A stretch of 64,000 nt of DNA from Bacteroidota bacterium (GTDB lineage: Bacteria; Bacteroidota; Bacteroidia; AKYH767-A; 2013-40CM-41-45): NCBI GenBank assembly GCA_016711505.1, contig JADJSV010000003.1:455507-519506 (forward strand), read 5' to 3'. The notes under the pieces are model-generated. The model ran no database searches, was not told the DNA's origin, and saw only the letters and a program-made list of their open reading frames with translations. The position numbers and the translations under genes were made by a program. The stretch's first letter is position 1; every line of letters starts with the position of its first letter. This document shows positions 8,865 through 16,946 of the stretch, in pieces.

Positions 8865-9692
8865 ATGATGAATGTCATTCAGCCAAAATACAACCCGCAA
8901 CCCCCTAAGGTTACTATCTTCGATCGCTTGCCAAAAAGCATGGTCGATTTTCTTAGTGAAGCCGGGGCTATTTCAAGATTTGCAGGCAAGTTTTTTAAGC
9001 AAGCATTCAGAGCACCTTTTGAATCAAAAGAATTGTTCAGACAATCTTTTGAAATCGGTTATCGGTCTTTATCACTTGTCGCTATAACTTCATTTATTAT
9101 CGGTTTGGTACTCACTCTTCAATCCAGACCCACTCTTGTTGAGTTCGGAGCTGAAGCATGGCTTCCTTCAATGGTAGGTATTAGTATCATCAGAGAGATT
9201 GGTCCCGTTGTGATAGCGTTAATTTGTGCTGGAAAAATTGGTTCCGGTATCGGTGCAGAACTTGGTTCAATGAAAGTCACTGAGCAGATCGATGCAATGG
9301 AAGTTAGTGGTACAAATCCTTTTAAGTATATTGTTGTTACTCGAATATTGAGTACAACATTAACGATACCAATTCTGATTATTATCGGAGATGCTGTTGC
9401 ATTGTATGGCTCTTATCTGGCCATTAATATTCGGGGTTCTGTAAGCCTCACTTTCTTTTTTAAACAGGTTTTTGACAGTCTGGCATTCAGCGATATTATT
9501 CCTGCATTTGTAAAATCTTTCTTTTTCGGATTTGCAATTGGACTTATCGGTTGTTATAAGGGCTATAACTCAAATAAAGGAACTGAAGGTGTTGGAAGAT
9601 CAGCGAATTCATCAGTTGTCATTGCTTCTTTACTGGTATTCCTTATTGACCTTGTTGCTGTACAAATAACAGAATTCTTCGGATTTTTATAA
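8865..9692 (+). CDS. mlaE: MlaE-type lipid ABC transporter permease
   Basis: 275 residues of the MlaE/YrbE permease family: an amphipathic N-terminal region, then about five membrane segments, with the family core LVEFGAEAWLPSMVGISIIREIGPVV and AGKIGSGIGAELGSMKVTEQIDAME. It forms the inner-membrane channel of the Mla/MCE complex that moves phospholipids between the inner and outer membranes. Its stop overlaps the ATPase start by one base (TAATG), and the MCE gene follows, giving a compact E-F-D operon. MlaB, MlaC and MlaA are absent here, as is usual outside Proteobacteria. Confidence 0.93.
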   Translation: MMNVIQPKYNPQPPKVTIFDRLPKSMVDFLSEAGAISRFAGKFFKQAFRAPFESKELFRQSFEIGYRSLSLVAITSFIIGLVLTLQSRPTLVEFGAEAWLPSMVGISIIREIGPVVIALICAGKIGSGIGAELGSMKVTEQIDAMEVSGTNPFKYIVVTRILSTTLTIPILIIIGDAVALYGSYLAINIRGSVSLTFFFKQVFDSLAFSDIIPAFVKSFFFGFAIGLIGCYKGYNSNKGTEGVGRSANSSVVIASLLVFLIDLVAVQITEFFGFL

Positions 9693-10465
9693 TGGAACAA
9701 GCAAAACAGATATCTAATAAAACCTCCGAAGGATATGGTGAACCGGTGATCGAAGTTTCCGGACTCTATAAATCATTTGGAAATAATCATGTACTCACTG
9801 ATTACAATCTCACTGTCAAACGTGGTGAAAGTGTAGCTGTTTTAGGAAAATCCGGATGTGGAAAATCTGTTCTTATAAAATGTATAATTGGCCTCCTTCC
9901 GTATGATGCAGGGTCTGTTAAAGTATTCAATAAGGAGATCTCAAGTCTTACACAACATGAGTTGGATGAATTACGCGCAAGAATAGGATTCGTTTTCCAG
10001 AGTAGCGCACTCTATGATAGCATGACTGTAAGAGAGAATCTTGAATTCGCACTCAGAAGACATGGAAAGCATAAGTCAAAGGATGAAGTTCTAAGCTTAG
10101 TGAAAGAAACACTTAACGATGTTGGCCTGGCAAATGCAATTGATCTGATGCCATCAGAACTTTCCGGAGGAATGAGAAAACGTATCGGCCTTGCCAGATC
10201 ATTGATCCTCCATCCTGAGATCATGTTGTATGATGAACCAACTACAGGATTGGATCCGATAACTTCCGGCGAGATCATCAACCTTATGTTGAATGTTCAG
10301 AAAAAATACAATACTTCTGCAATAATTATTTCGCATGATATGCACTGTGCTCGTCTGACAGCAAACCGGCTTTCAGTAATTGTAAATGGTGTAAATTATA
10401 AACAGGGAACATTTGAAGAAGTGAAAAATTTCAATGATCCTCAAACCCATCCTTTTTTTGAATAG
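9692..10465 (+). CDS. mlaF: MlaF-type lipid ABC transporter ATPase
   Basis: 257 residues with a complete ABC ATPase: Walker A GKSGCGKSVLIK, Q-loop FVFQSSALYDSMTV, signature LSGGMRKRIGLARSL, Walker B IMLYDEPTTGLDP, and the switch histidine in IIISHDM. The LSGGM signature followed by RKR is typical of the MlaF subfamily. It powers the MlaE permease. Start ATG overlaps the mlaE stop by one base; 2 bp separate it from mlaD. Confidence 0.94.
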   Translation: MEQAKQISNKTSEGYGEPVIEVSGLYKSFGNNHVLTDYNLTVKRGESVAVLGKSGCGKSVLIKCIIGLLPYDAGSVKVFNKEISSLTQHELDELRARIGFVFQSSALYDSMTVRENLEFALRRHGKHKSKDEVLSLVKETLNDVGLANAIDLMPSELSGGMRKRIGLARSLILHPEIMLYDEPTTGLDPITSGEIINLMLNVQKKYNTSAIIISHDMHCARLTANRLSVIVNGVNYKQGTFEEVKNFNDPQTHPFFE

Positions 10466-10467
10466 CT

Positions 10468-11439
10468 ATGAACAAAGAGATCTATAGAAACATCCGACTT
10501 GGAGTTTTCGTAATTGCAGGAGCGGCATTGCTTATTTTTGGATTATATTCCATCGGAAAAAGCAAAAGTATGTTCGGTAAGACATTCATACTTTCTTGTG
10601 AGTTTTCTGATGTCAACGGCCTTGCTGTAGGAAATAATGTGAGGTATTCAGGAATTGATGTAGGAACAGTCGATAAAATAGAGTTCGCAAATGATTCAAC
10701 AATTAAAGTGGATATGCTGATCGATGATAACTTTAAAAAGTATATCCGTGCAAATTCAATTGCATCTATTGGTACCGATGGCTTGATGGGAAATAAACTT
10801 GTCAGTATTGCTCCGGGAAGTTCTGATGTACCTTTGGTCGAAAATCTAAGTGTGATCCGTTCTATCAAAATTGTAAATACAGAGGAGATGCTGCGAACTC
10901 TGGATAACACAAATAATAATATTTCTACGATTACTAAAAACCTGAAAGAAATTACTGACAACGTAAACAGAAGCCGCGGTACATTGTATACAATATTAAT
11001 GGATACAATGCTTGCAGGTGATGTTGAAAAAACTTTGCGGAATATTCAATATGTCAGCCGGAATTTAGTCGAAACCTCAGGTCAGCTTTCGGATATTACG
11101 AAAGATGCCAATTCGGGAAAAGGTGTCTTTGGTGTCATGCTTAATGATTCAGTTCTGTCAAATGATCTGCGGCAAGCAATTTTAAATATAAAGAATGGAA
11201 GTGAAAAATTTTCTCAGATCACAAACGATGTCACTCTTATAACAGATCAGATCAATAATGGTAAAGGTGTAATGAATAGTTTGCTGGCAGATTCATTAAT
11301 GACAAAGGACTTGCGGAAAGCCTTGAGTAATATTGAATCCGCTTCCAAAAAGCTGGATGAAGACCTCGAAGGATTAAAACACAGCATCTTTCTGCGTTCT
11401 TATTTCAGGAAAAAAGAACAGCAAAAGAATGATAAATGA
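10468..11439 (+). CDS. mlaD: MlaD-like MCE domain protein
   Basis: 323 residues. One N-terminal membrane anchor (about 9-29, LGVFVIAGAALLIFGLYSIG) is followed by an MCE domain (about 38-115; FSDVNGLAVGNNVRYSGIDVG) and a long helical tail with repeated NNIS/LKEIT-like segments and periodic GKGV turns. It is the periplasmic lipid-binding ring subunit of the transporter encoded by the two preceding genes. The helical C-terminal extension is longer than in E. coli MlaD and is common in this phylum. It is the last gene of the operon. Confidence 0.92.
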   Translation: MNKEIYRNIRLGVFVIAGAALLIFGLYSIGKSKSMFGKTFILSCEFSDVNGLAVGNNVRYSGIDVGTVDKIEFANDSTIKVDMLIDDNFKKYIRANSIASIGTDGLMGNKLVSIAPGSSDVPLVENLSVIRSIKIVNTEEMLRTLDNTNNNISTITKNLKEITDNVNRSRGTLYTILMDTMLAGDVEKTLRNIQYVSRNLVETSGQLSDITKDANSGKGVFGVMLNDSVLSNDLRQAILNIKNGSEKFSQITNDVTLITDQINNGKGVMNSLLADSLMTKDLRKALSNIESASKKLDEDLEGLKHSIFLRSYFRKKEQQKNDK

Positions 11440-11530
11440 TATTTTTTTAATTCTGTCCGATATAAATATTTTCATTTGAATGTAATTTCCCGAATTCAAA
11501 CCGTTACTTTCAATTTTTCTTTTTTTGTTT

Positions 11531-11642
11531 GGCCAAAAAAAGAAACAAAAAAAGGCCACCACGCGCACCAAATCATTTGAAATCTTCGATTATTGGTTAC
11601 ATCCCTGATTCAACTTTTCAAATGATTTCGCGCAGCGCGTGG
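11531..11642. repeat. Palindromic intergenic element with long inverted arms
   Basis: A GGCC(A/G-rich)GGCC block (11531-11557) is followed by arms CCACGCGC...AAATCATTTGAAA (11559-11582) and TTTCAAATGATTT...GCGCGTGG (11616-11642). The arms pair over about 21 bp around a 33-nt loop. The element is non-coding and locally richer in GC at the arm tips than its surroundings. I recall similar TTTGGCCAAAAA...GGCCACCACGCGC elements in other Bacteroidota. It may be a dispersed, REP-like repeat. Confidence 0.65.
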
Positions 11643-11824
11643 ACTCCACGCACAATAGCTGCTTTATCTTTGATTAAAATAGATGTGTGTCAAAGACCTG
11701 TGGAGGCTTGCTAATAATTTGTTCTGCGAGCACTTGATTTAAGTTATATTTTTCAACTTAAATTACAGAGTTTGATATTTATCGGACAGTGGTGATTTTT
11801 TTAGTCAGTTACATGCCGAATAGT

Positions 11825-11832
11825 TAAATTTG
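11825..11832 (+). promoter_or_regulatory. Candidate -7 element for the OmpR/HK operon
   Basis: TAAATTTG fits the Bacteroidota -7 consensus TAnnTTTG and lies 33 bp upstream of the response-regulator start. No well-placed TTG at -33 is visible, so the call is tentative. The rest of the 425-bp gap after mlaD holds only the palindromic element. Confidence 0.45.
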
Positions 11833-11864
11833 TCGGATATTCTTTATTCTTATTTTTATTCATT

Positions 11865-12542
11865 ATGAAAATCCTCATCGTTGAAGATGAACTCGAATTA
11901 TTGAGTTCAATGAAAAATTACTTGTCTTTGGAAGGATTTGTCTGTGAAATTGCTCCTGATTACGAAACAGCAAGTCAACTGATTTCTACTTATCAATATG
12001 ATTGTATTGTAATTGATATCACACTTCCTGATAAAAGCGGTTTACTTTTGATTGACGAGATAAAAATGATAAATACGGAAACGGGTATTATCATAGTTTC
12101 TGCTAAAAATTCCATCGATGACAGAGTATTAGGCCTGGCAAAGGGATCGGACGATTATCTCACTAAACCATTTCATCTTTCTGAATTAAATGCCCGATTA
12201 AAAGCATTGATCCGAAGAAAGTATTTCAAAGGTTCAGATCTTATAAATTGCGGATCTTTGCGAGTGGATATTGCGAGTAAAAAATTATTCGTCAACGAAG
12301 AGGAAATTATCCTGACTCAAAAAGAATATGAAATCCTGATCTATTTGATTTCCGGAAAAGAAAAGGTATTTACAAAGGAAGCAATAGCGGAACACCTATG
12401 GGGTGATAGTATCGATCAGGCTGATTCGTTTGGATTTATTTATACGCATATAAAAAACCTTCGAAGAAAGATCACCGATGCCGGTGGAGTTGATCCGGTA
12501 AACACTGTTTATGGTCTGGGGTATAAAATAGTATGCTCATGA
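11865..12542 (+). CDS. OmpR/PhoB-family DNA-binding response regulator
   Basis: 225 residues: receiver domain (residues 1-118; acidic pocket VEDE, phospho-Asp51 in VIDITLPDKSG, SAK and DYLTKPF) plus a winged-helix output domain (about 128-222; LTQKEYEILIYLI, FTKEAIAEHLWG, RRKI, VYGLGYKI). The gene overlaps the kinase gene by 10 bp, so the pair is translationally coupled. A two-copy 11-bp direct repeat before the next transcription unit (13790-13811) is a plausible target, because OmpR-type regulators bind tandem repeats with this spacing. Confidence 0.93.
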   Translation: MKILIVEDELELLSSMKNYLSLEGFVCEIAPDYETASQLISTYQYDCIVIDITLPDKSGLLLIDEIKMINTETGIIIVSAKNSIDDRVLGLAKGSDDYLTKPFHLSELNARLKALIRRKYFKGSDLINCGSLRVDIASKKLFVNEEEIILTQKEYEILIYLISGKEKVFTKEAIAEHLWGDSIDQADSFGFIYTHIKNLRRKITDAGGVDPVNTVYGLGYKIVCS

Positions 12543-13789
12543 AATTATTAAATCGTGTATCTGTATACTACCTTGTAATTTCGCTCTTCGTATTTTCATT
12601 CGGAGGACTATTTTTCTATTTTGTTTTCAAAGATGAAGTTTATGAAGAACTTGATGAACAATTACGCGATGAGAAAAGAGACCTTGAACGTATTCTTGCA
12701 AATTCTGATTCCCTTAATGTAAAATACAATGGTGTAAATTTTTTCATTGAATCAACACCGGCCCCTTCAGTTTTCAAAACCGAAAGAAAGGACACGAGTA
12801 TGCTCCATGAATTTGAAGGAGAGCAACATTTCAGACAATGGCGGTTTAGTGTAAGCAAGGATGATAAGATCTATGCTGTCACATTGCGAAAGTCTTTAAT
12901 AGATGTTGAAGATCTTGCGGAACAAATTGCTTTGGCCATGTTCTACGCTTATCTCGCTTTCATTTTTATATCTGTCATCCTGAATTATGTTATTTTAAAT
13001 CGGATCTTCAATCCATTTTATAAAACACTTGCAGAGCTCCGGAAATATTCTCTCAATGCATTAGTTCCTTTACGCTTTTCAGAAAGCAATACGACTGAAT
13101 TCAATCAATTGAATTCGGAATTGATGGAATTAAGTAATAGGATCATTTCTGATTATAAAAATATAAAAGAATTCAATCAGAATGCGTCACATGAAATTCA
13201 GACTCCTCTTGCCATTATCAAAAACAAACTAGAATTACTGATGCAAAGTAGTGAATTGAAAGAAGCCGACGCTGAATTGATTGTTTCTTCCTATGAAACT
13301 ACTCACCGATTATCGAAATTGGTCCAATCGCTTTTGCTTCTTACAAAAATTGAGAACCATGAATTTGTTACAACAGAGAAAGTAAATCTATTCTTGACTA
13401 CAAAGTTATTAGCCGAATCAATGCATGAGGAGCTTGAATTGAAAAACCTTAAAATTAGTATCAACTCTGATTCAGATTTCATTTGCACTATTCATCCCTA
13501 TCTGGCAGAAATATTGATCAGAAATCTCTTGTCTAATGTATTACGTTATACTGAAGCAGATGGCGAAGTGAAAATTGTTTCTTCTGATCGGGAACTTTCA
13601 ATATTAAATTCCGGTATTCCTTTTTCATTTGATCCTGAAATGATTTTCAGAAGATTCTTTTATGCAGGAAATTCTTCTGTTTCTCAAGGTATTGGTCTGT
13701 CTTTGGTAAAAAAGATCGCAAATGCTTTTGACCTGAAAATTGAATATTCGTACGATGCTGGCTTTCACAGATTTACATTGAAAAAATAG
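12533..13789 (+). CDS. Membrane sensor histidine kinase partnered with the OmpR regulator
   Basis: 418 residues. Two membrane segments (about 12-32 and 137-160) frame a ~100-residue periplasmic sensor region. There is a short linker, a dimerisation/phosphoacceptor helix with HEIQTPLAII (His about 220), and an ATPase domain with the N-box NLLSNVLRYTEADGEV and a C-terminal GIGLSLVKKIANAF. The G1 region (LNSGIPFSFDPEMIF) is divergent but placed correctly. It most likely phosphorylates the overlapping upstream regulator. The signal is unknown; the following surface-protein cluster suggests an envelope cue. Confidence 0.92.
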   Translation: MLMKLLNRVSVYYLVISLFVFSFGGLFFYFVFKDEVYEELDEQLRDEKRDLERILANSDSLNVKYNGVNFFIESTPAPSVFKTERKDTSMLHEFEGEQHFRQWRFSVSKDDKIYAVTLRKSLIDVEDLAEQIALAMFYAYLAFIFISVILNYVILNRIFNPFYKTLAELRKYSLNALVPLRFSESNTTEFNQLNSELMELSNRIISDYKNIKEFNQNASHEIQTPLAIIKNKLELLMQSSELKEADAELIVSSYETTHRLSKLVQSLLLLTKIENHEFVTTEKVNLFLTTKLLAESMHEELELKNLKISINSDSDFICTIHPYLAEILIRNLLSNVLRYTEADGEVKIVSSDRELSILNSGIPFSFDPEMIFRRFFYAGNSSVSQGIGLSLVKKIANAFDLKIEYSYDAGFHRFTLKK

Positions 13790-13824
13790 CTTCAAATTTG
13801 CTTCAAATTTGAAGGGTAGTTTTG
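13790..13824 (+). promoter_or_regulatory. OmpR-type direct repeat and promoter upstream of the surface cluster
   Basis: CTTCAAATTTG occurs twice head to tail (13790-13800 and 13801-13811), an exact 11-bp period. The second copy extends to the palindrome CTTCAAATTTGAAG. Three bases later comes TAGTTTTG (13817-13824), a match to TAnnTTTG. The repeats therefore occupy the place of the -33 element, as expected for an activator of the OmpR family. Start codon ATG 13870 lies 45 bp downstream. Confidence 0.6.
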
Positions 13825-13869
13825 CAGTCAATAATCAACAACATCCATGTTGTGTCAAAAAAACTGCGA

Positions 13870-15108
13870 ATGAAATCAATATTCAAGATCTCTTTAATTT
13901 CTATTTTATGTTTTGGTGCTTTTAGCATTATAGCAGGAAATGTTTTGTCAATTGAACCTCCTTCTATTGTTTCTTCAAAACTGAAAGAACTTTATCCTGC
14001 TGCTTCTCTTGTTCAATGGGAACAGGAAAAAGAAAATTATGAAGCAGAATTCACAATTAATGGAAGAGAAGTGGAAGTCCTATTTTCACCATCAGGAATA
14101 GTTCTTTCTGAGGACAAGGAAGTATTGATATCGGAAATCCCTGATGCAGTAGTGAAGTCTTTCAATAAAGAGTATTCTAAATTCAAGATCACTCAGGCTT
14201 TTTTACTTTGGTCAAATGAACATGTCCAATATAAATTGATTGCATCGTCTGTAAAAGACAGAGTGCATCTTTGGATTGATGATTCCGGAACGATTGAATC
14301 CAGGAAGGTGTTTGTGAGGGAAAAGAAATCAATTGTAAAATCATCGTATGGAGGTGGGCTGTCCAGTATTATTACAAAATGGGATCTGCCTCCTGTTTTG
14401 AGAGAAGTCAGTGGAATTGCAATGCATGAAAATAATGTCGTTGCGTGTGTCCAGGATGAAATCGGAACGGTATTCTTTTATGATTTGGCAAAGAAGATGA
14501 TTGTTGACTCAATTCAGTTTGGCGGTCCGGGCGACTTTGAAGGGATATCTATTGTAGGCGATGATATTTATGTTTTAAGAAGTGACGGCCAATTAACCTG
14601 TATCAGTAACTTTGAAACTACACGGAAGATCACTGTTCATTTCCTGAAATTGCCCCAGGGCTTTCAGAATTTTGAAGGCTTGTGTCTTGATCAAAAGAAT
14701 AACAGATTGCTGATCGCGCCACGTTTGTTTGATTCAGCAAACAGGACAGTAAAAAATATTTATGCTTTCGATCTGGTGACAAAGCAGTTTTCCGGAAATC
14801 CGGTGTATTCAATTAAATTAAATGATCAGATCTTCAATTCAGTTGTTACCAAAAAAGAAGCTTTGATACCTTCTGAAATTTTTGTTCATCCGGTTTCAGG
14901 AAAGATCTATCTGACGGATGCACGAAATAAATACGTTTTGATTTCAGATTCAAATGGAAGTCCTGCTAAGCTCCTTCCGCTTGACCCAACATTGTTTGCA
15001 AAAACTGAAGGGATAACTATGGATTCTGAAGGAATGATCTATTTGTCGAATGAAGGTAAAACAGGACCGGCAACATTGATCAAAATTTCTCCGGATAAAT
15101 TTGATTAA
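13870..15108 (+). CDS. Secreted PepSY-like / SdiA-regulated β-propeller protein
   Basis: I chose ATG 13870 because it starts directly with a signal peptide (MKSIFKISLISILCFGAFSI); an upstream TTG at 13822 overlaps the promoter. The mature N-terminal part (about 30-140) looks like two PepSY-like (BLIP) repeats (LKELYPAASLVQWEQEKENY..., FNKEYSKFKITQAFLLW). The rest is a SdiA-regulated (YjiK-type) β-propeller: VSGIAMHENNVVACVQDEIG, GDFEGISIVGDDIYVL, FEGLCLDQ, FVHPVSGKIYLTDARN, KTEGITMDSEGMIYLSNEG. Such propellers are periplasmic or surface binding modules with no proven enzyme activity. It is the first gene after the two-component pair and is likely its target. Confidence 0.85.
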   Translation: MKSIFKISLISILCFGAFSIIAGNVLSIEPPSIVSSKLKELYPAASLVQWEQEKENYEAEFTINGREVEVLFSPSGIVLSEDKEVLISEIPDAVVKSFNKEYSKFKITQAFLLWSNEHVQYKLIASSVKDRVHLWIDDSGTIESRKVFVREKKSIVKSSYGGGLSSIITKWDLPPVLREVSGIAMHENNVVACVQDEIGTVFFYDLAKKMIVDSIQFGGPGDFEGISIVGDDIYVLRSDGQLTCISNFETTRKITVHFLKLPQGFQNFEGLCLDQKNNRLLIAPRLFDSANRTVKNIYAFDLVTKQFSGNPVYSIKLNDQIFNSVVTKKEALIPSEIFVHPVSGKIYLTDARNKYVLISDSNGSPAKLLPLDPTLFAKTEGITMDSEGMIYLSNEGKTGPATLIKISPDKFD

Positions 15109-15125
15109 TTATTTCAAGAAAAAAT

Positions 15126-15563
15126 ATGATAAAATTTAATTTCAGGATTCCCGTGCTTATTGCACTGGTGTCTGTTGCATTTTCTTCCTGTGAAAAAGAA
15201 GCAGGAGAAGGAGGAACTTCACGTATCTCAGGGAAAGTTTATCAGATACAATTTGATGCTTCATTCCAGACAGTTGTAGATACTGTTCCGGCAAGCGATG
15301 AAGATGTCTATATTATTTATGGTGCTGAAAGCAGCGCTTATGATGACGACTATAAATCCAGCTTCGATGGGAGTTTTAAATTTGAATTTCTTCAAAAAGG
15401 CAAATACAGACTTTTTGCCTATTCAGATGATTCTACCGGAGCATTTAATGGAAATCTAAATCCTGAGAGTCGCGATGTTCCATCGTTTGTTGATGTCGAA
15501 ATTGGAAGTAATGGTGATGAAACAACCTCTCCGGTAATTTATATCCTTAAAAATAATCAATGA
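15126..15563 (+). CDS. Small lipoprotein with a carboxypeptidase-regulatory-like β-domain
   Basis: 145 residues. A lipoprotein signal peptide ends at SSC (Cys about 21). The mature part starts ISGKVYQIQFD and contains GSFKFEFLQKGKYRLFAYSDD, the pattern of a small β-sandwich found in surface proteins (CarboxypepD_reg/DUF2141-like). Function unknown. It follows the propeller gene by 17 bp and overlaps the next gene by 4 bp (ATGA), so the cluster is one operon. Confidence 0.8.
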   Translation: MIKFNFRIPVLIALVSVAFSSCEKEAGEGGTSRISGKVYQIQFDASFQTVVDTVPASDEDVYIIYGAESSAYDDDYKSSFDGSFKFEFLQKGKYRLFAYSDDSTGAFNGNLNPESRDVPSFVDVEIGSNGDETTSPVIYILKNNQ

Positions 15564-16123
15564 TGAAAATTATTTTGTTGATCCTGTTATCACTGATGAG
15601 CACCTTTGTGAATGCTCAGAGCAAAAAGGATGTTATCAAGAATAAGATCAAAGCGATCAAGGTTGTTACAACGGTAATGAAACCGGATGGTCAGACGATT
15701 ATCCCGGAAGTTTTTGAAAGATATGCGCCGAATGGTGAAGTCACAGAGAAAATAGAGTATGATAAGGAGGGAAAAGTTAAATCGCATGAAGCCTATGTTT
15801 TTAATAAGAAAGGTGACCTTATCGAAGAGAAAATATTTGATGAGAAGTCTGTCTTAAAAAAACGGAGAGTGTCGACCTATAATTCTGATGGAGTTAAGAC
15901 AGAAGAAAATCGCTATGATGGAAATGGCAAACTCGTAGAAAGAGAGATGTACACTTATAATGCAAATGGTGACCGGACAATAGAACTAACTTTTAATGTT
16001 AAGGGAGAATTGATCCGTAAGGCTTTTATTATTTATGACAAAAGGGGATTGAAGGTAGAAAAGAAAACGATGGATCCGAAAGACAAGCTTCTGGATGTAA
16101 AGAAGTATACCTACGAATTCTGA
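15560..16123 (+). CDS. Secreted repeat protein (YD-like strand repeats), function unknown
   Basis: 187 residues with a signal peptide (IILLILLSLMSTFVNAQ). The mature protein is a series of ~23-residue units of the form Y..xGxxxEKxxYDxxGK (EKIEYDKEGKVKSHEAYVFN, ENRYDGNGKLVEREMYTYNA and so on), resembling YD/RHS-like or MORN-like strand repeats in a solenoid. There is no catalytic motif. It overlaps the upstream lipoprotein gene and precedes the DUF2490 gene by 13 bp. Confidence 0.8.
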   Translation: MMKIILLILLSLMSTFVNAQSKKDVIKNKIKAIKVVTTVMKPDGQTIIPEVFERYAPNGEVTEKIEYDKEGKVKSHEAYVFNKKGDLIEEKIFDEKSVLKKRRVSTYNSDGVKTEENRYDGNGKLVEREMYTYNANGDRTIELTFNVKGELIRKAFIIYDKRGLKVEKKTMDPKDKLLDVKKYTYEF

Positions 16124-16136
16124 TTTCAATATTACT

Positions 16137-16811
16137 ATGAATCGCAAACTCCCGTTTTATTTACTGGTATGTTTTATTGGTTTTAGTTTCACTGCTAATT
16201 CACTCGACCATGACCTGAGTTTCTGGACATCGGTTGCATTAAAACATAAGTTTACTACCAGATCATCTGTTGAAATTGCTTTTCAGGAAAGGCAAAATAG
16301 AAATTTGCTCACAAATGATTCATGGTTAGGTGAAGCCGGATTTGAATATAAGTTTTCGAAGGACTTCAGTGCTTCAATTAACTACAGATTCATTGCGAAA
16401 AATGAACTAAAATATTTTTCAAGCCGGCATCGTGGGTATGTTGATCTGAAGTATAAATTCAAATTCAGCAAAGTCACAGTTAATCTCCGTGAACGAATAC
16501 AGTCACAAATAAAAGACGTATATTCAAGCGAAACAGGAAAAATTCCTGAATATGTTTCGCGGACAAAAGCGGTCTTTAAGTTTGATGTTGGAGAAAGGTA
16601 TACCCCTTATGTCGCCACTGAAATGTATTTTCAGATCAGAGTTCCTAATTCAGAAGGTTATAACATCAATCGATTCAGGTATGAATGTGGATTTGATTAT
16701 GAATTCAACCTGATTCATCAGTTGAATGCTTTTTTTATGTACCAGCAAAATCTGGAGGAAACTTTAAATGATGTGGTTTTTGGGGTAGGCTATACATACA
16801 ATCTTCAGTAA
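16137..16811 (+). CDS. DUF2490 outer-membrane β-barrel-like protein
   Basis: 224 residues with a signal peptide. Alternating strands of the DUF2490 type follow: LSFWTSVALKHKFTTRSSVE, WLGEAGFEYKFSKDFSASIN, GYVDLKYKFKFSKVTVNLR. The C-terminus has the look of an outer-membrane barrel, with FFMYQQNLEETLNDVVFG before a final GYTYNL strand. DUF2490 proteins are small predicted outer-membrane proteins without a known function. It is the last gene of the cluster that follows the OmpR/HK pair. Confidence 0.85.
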   Translation: MNRKLPFYLLVCFIGFSFTANSLDHDLSFWTSVALKHKFTTRSSVEIAFQERQNRNLLTNDSWLGEAGFEYKFSKDFSASINYRFIAKNELKYFSSRHRGYVDLKYKFKFSKVTVNLRERIQSQIKDVYSSETGKIPEYVSRTKAVFKFDVGERYTPYVATEMYFQIRVPNSEGYNINRFRYECGFDYEFNLIHQLNAFFMYQQNLEETLNDVVFGVGYTYNLQ

Positions 16812-16946
16812 GTTGTTCCATTAAACTCAAATTTTCATCAAATTTTCAAGCCTTTTTATCGTAACTGATATTCTTAAAGTTTGTTAAGATGACGTGCCAT
16901 TCATAAACAAAATATAACTTGCTTTCGATAAAAAATCAGCCTGTTT

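Noticed and set aside
11529..11714. A 61-codon frame across the palindromic element
   Set aside because: It begins in the A-rich tract of the repeat and follows the inverted arms; no start context or family likeness.
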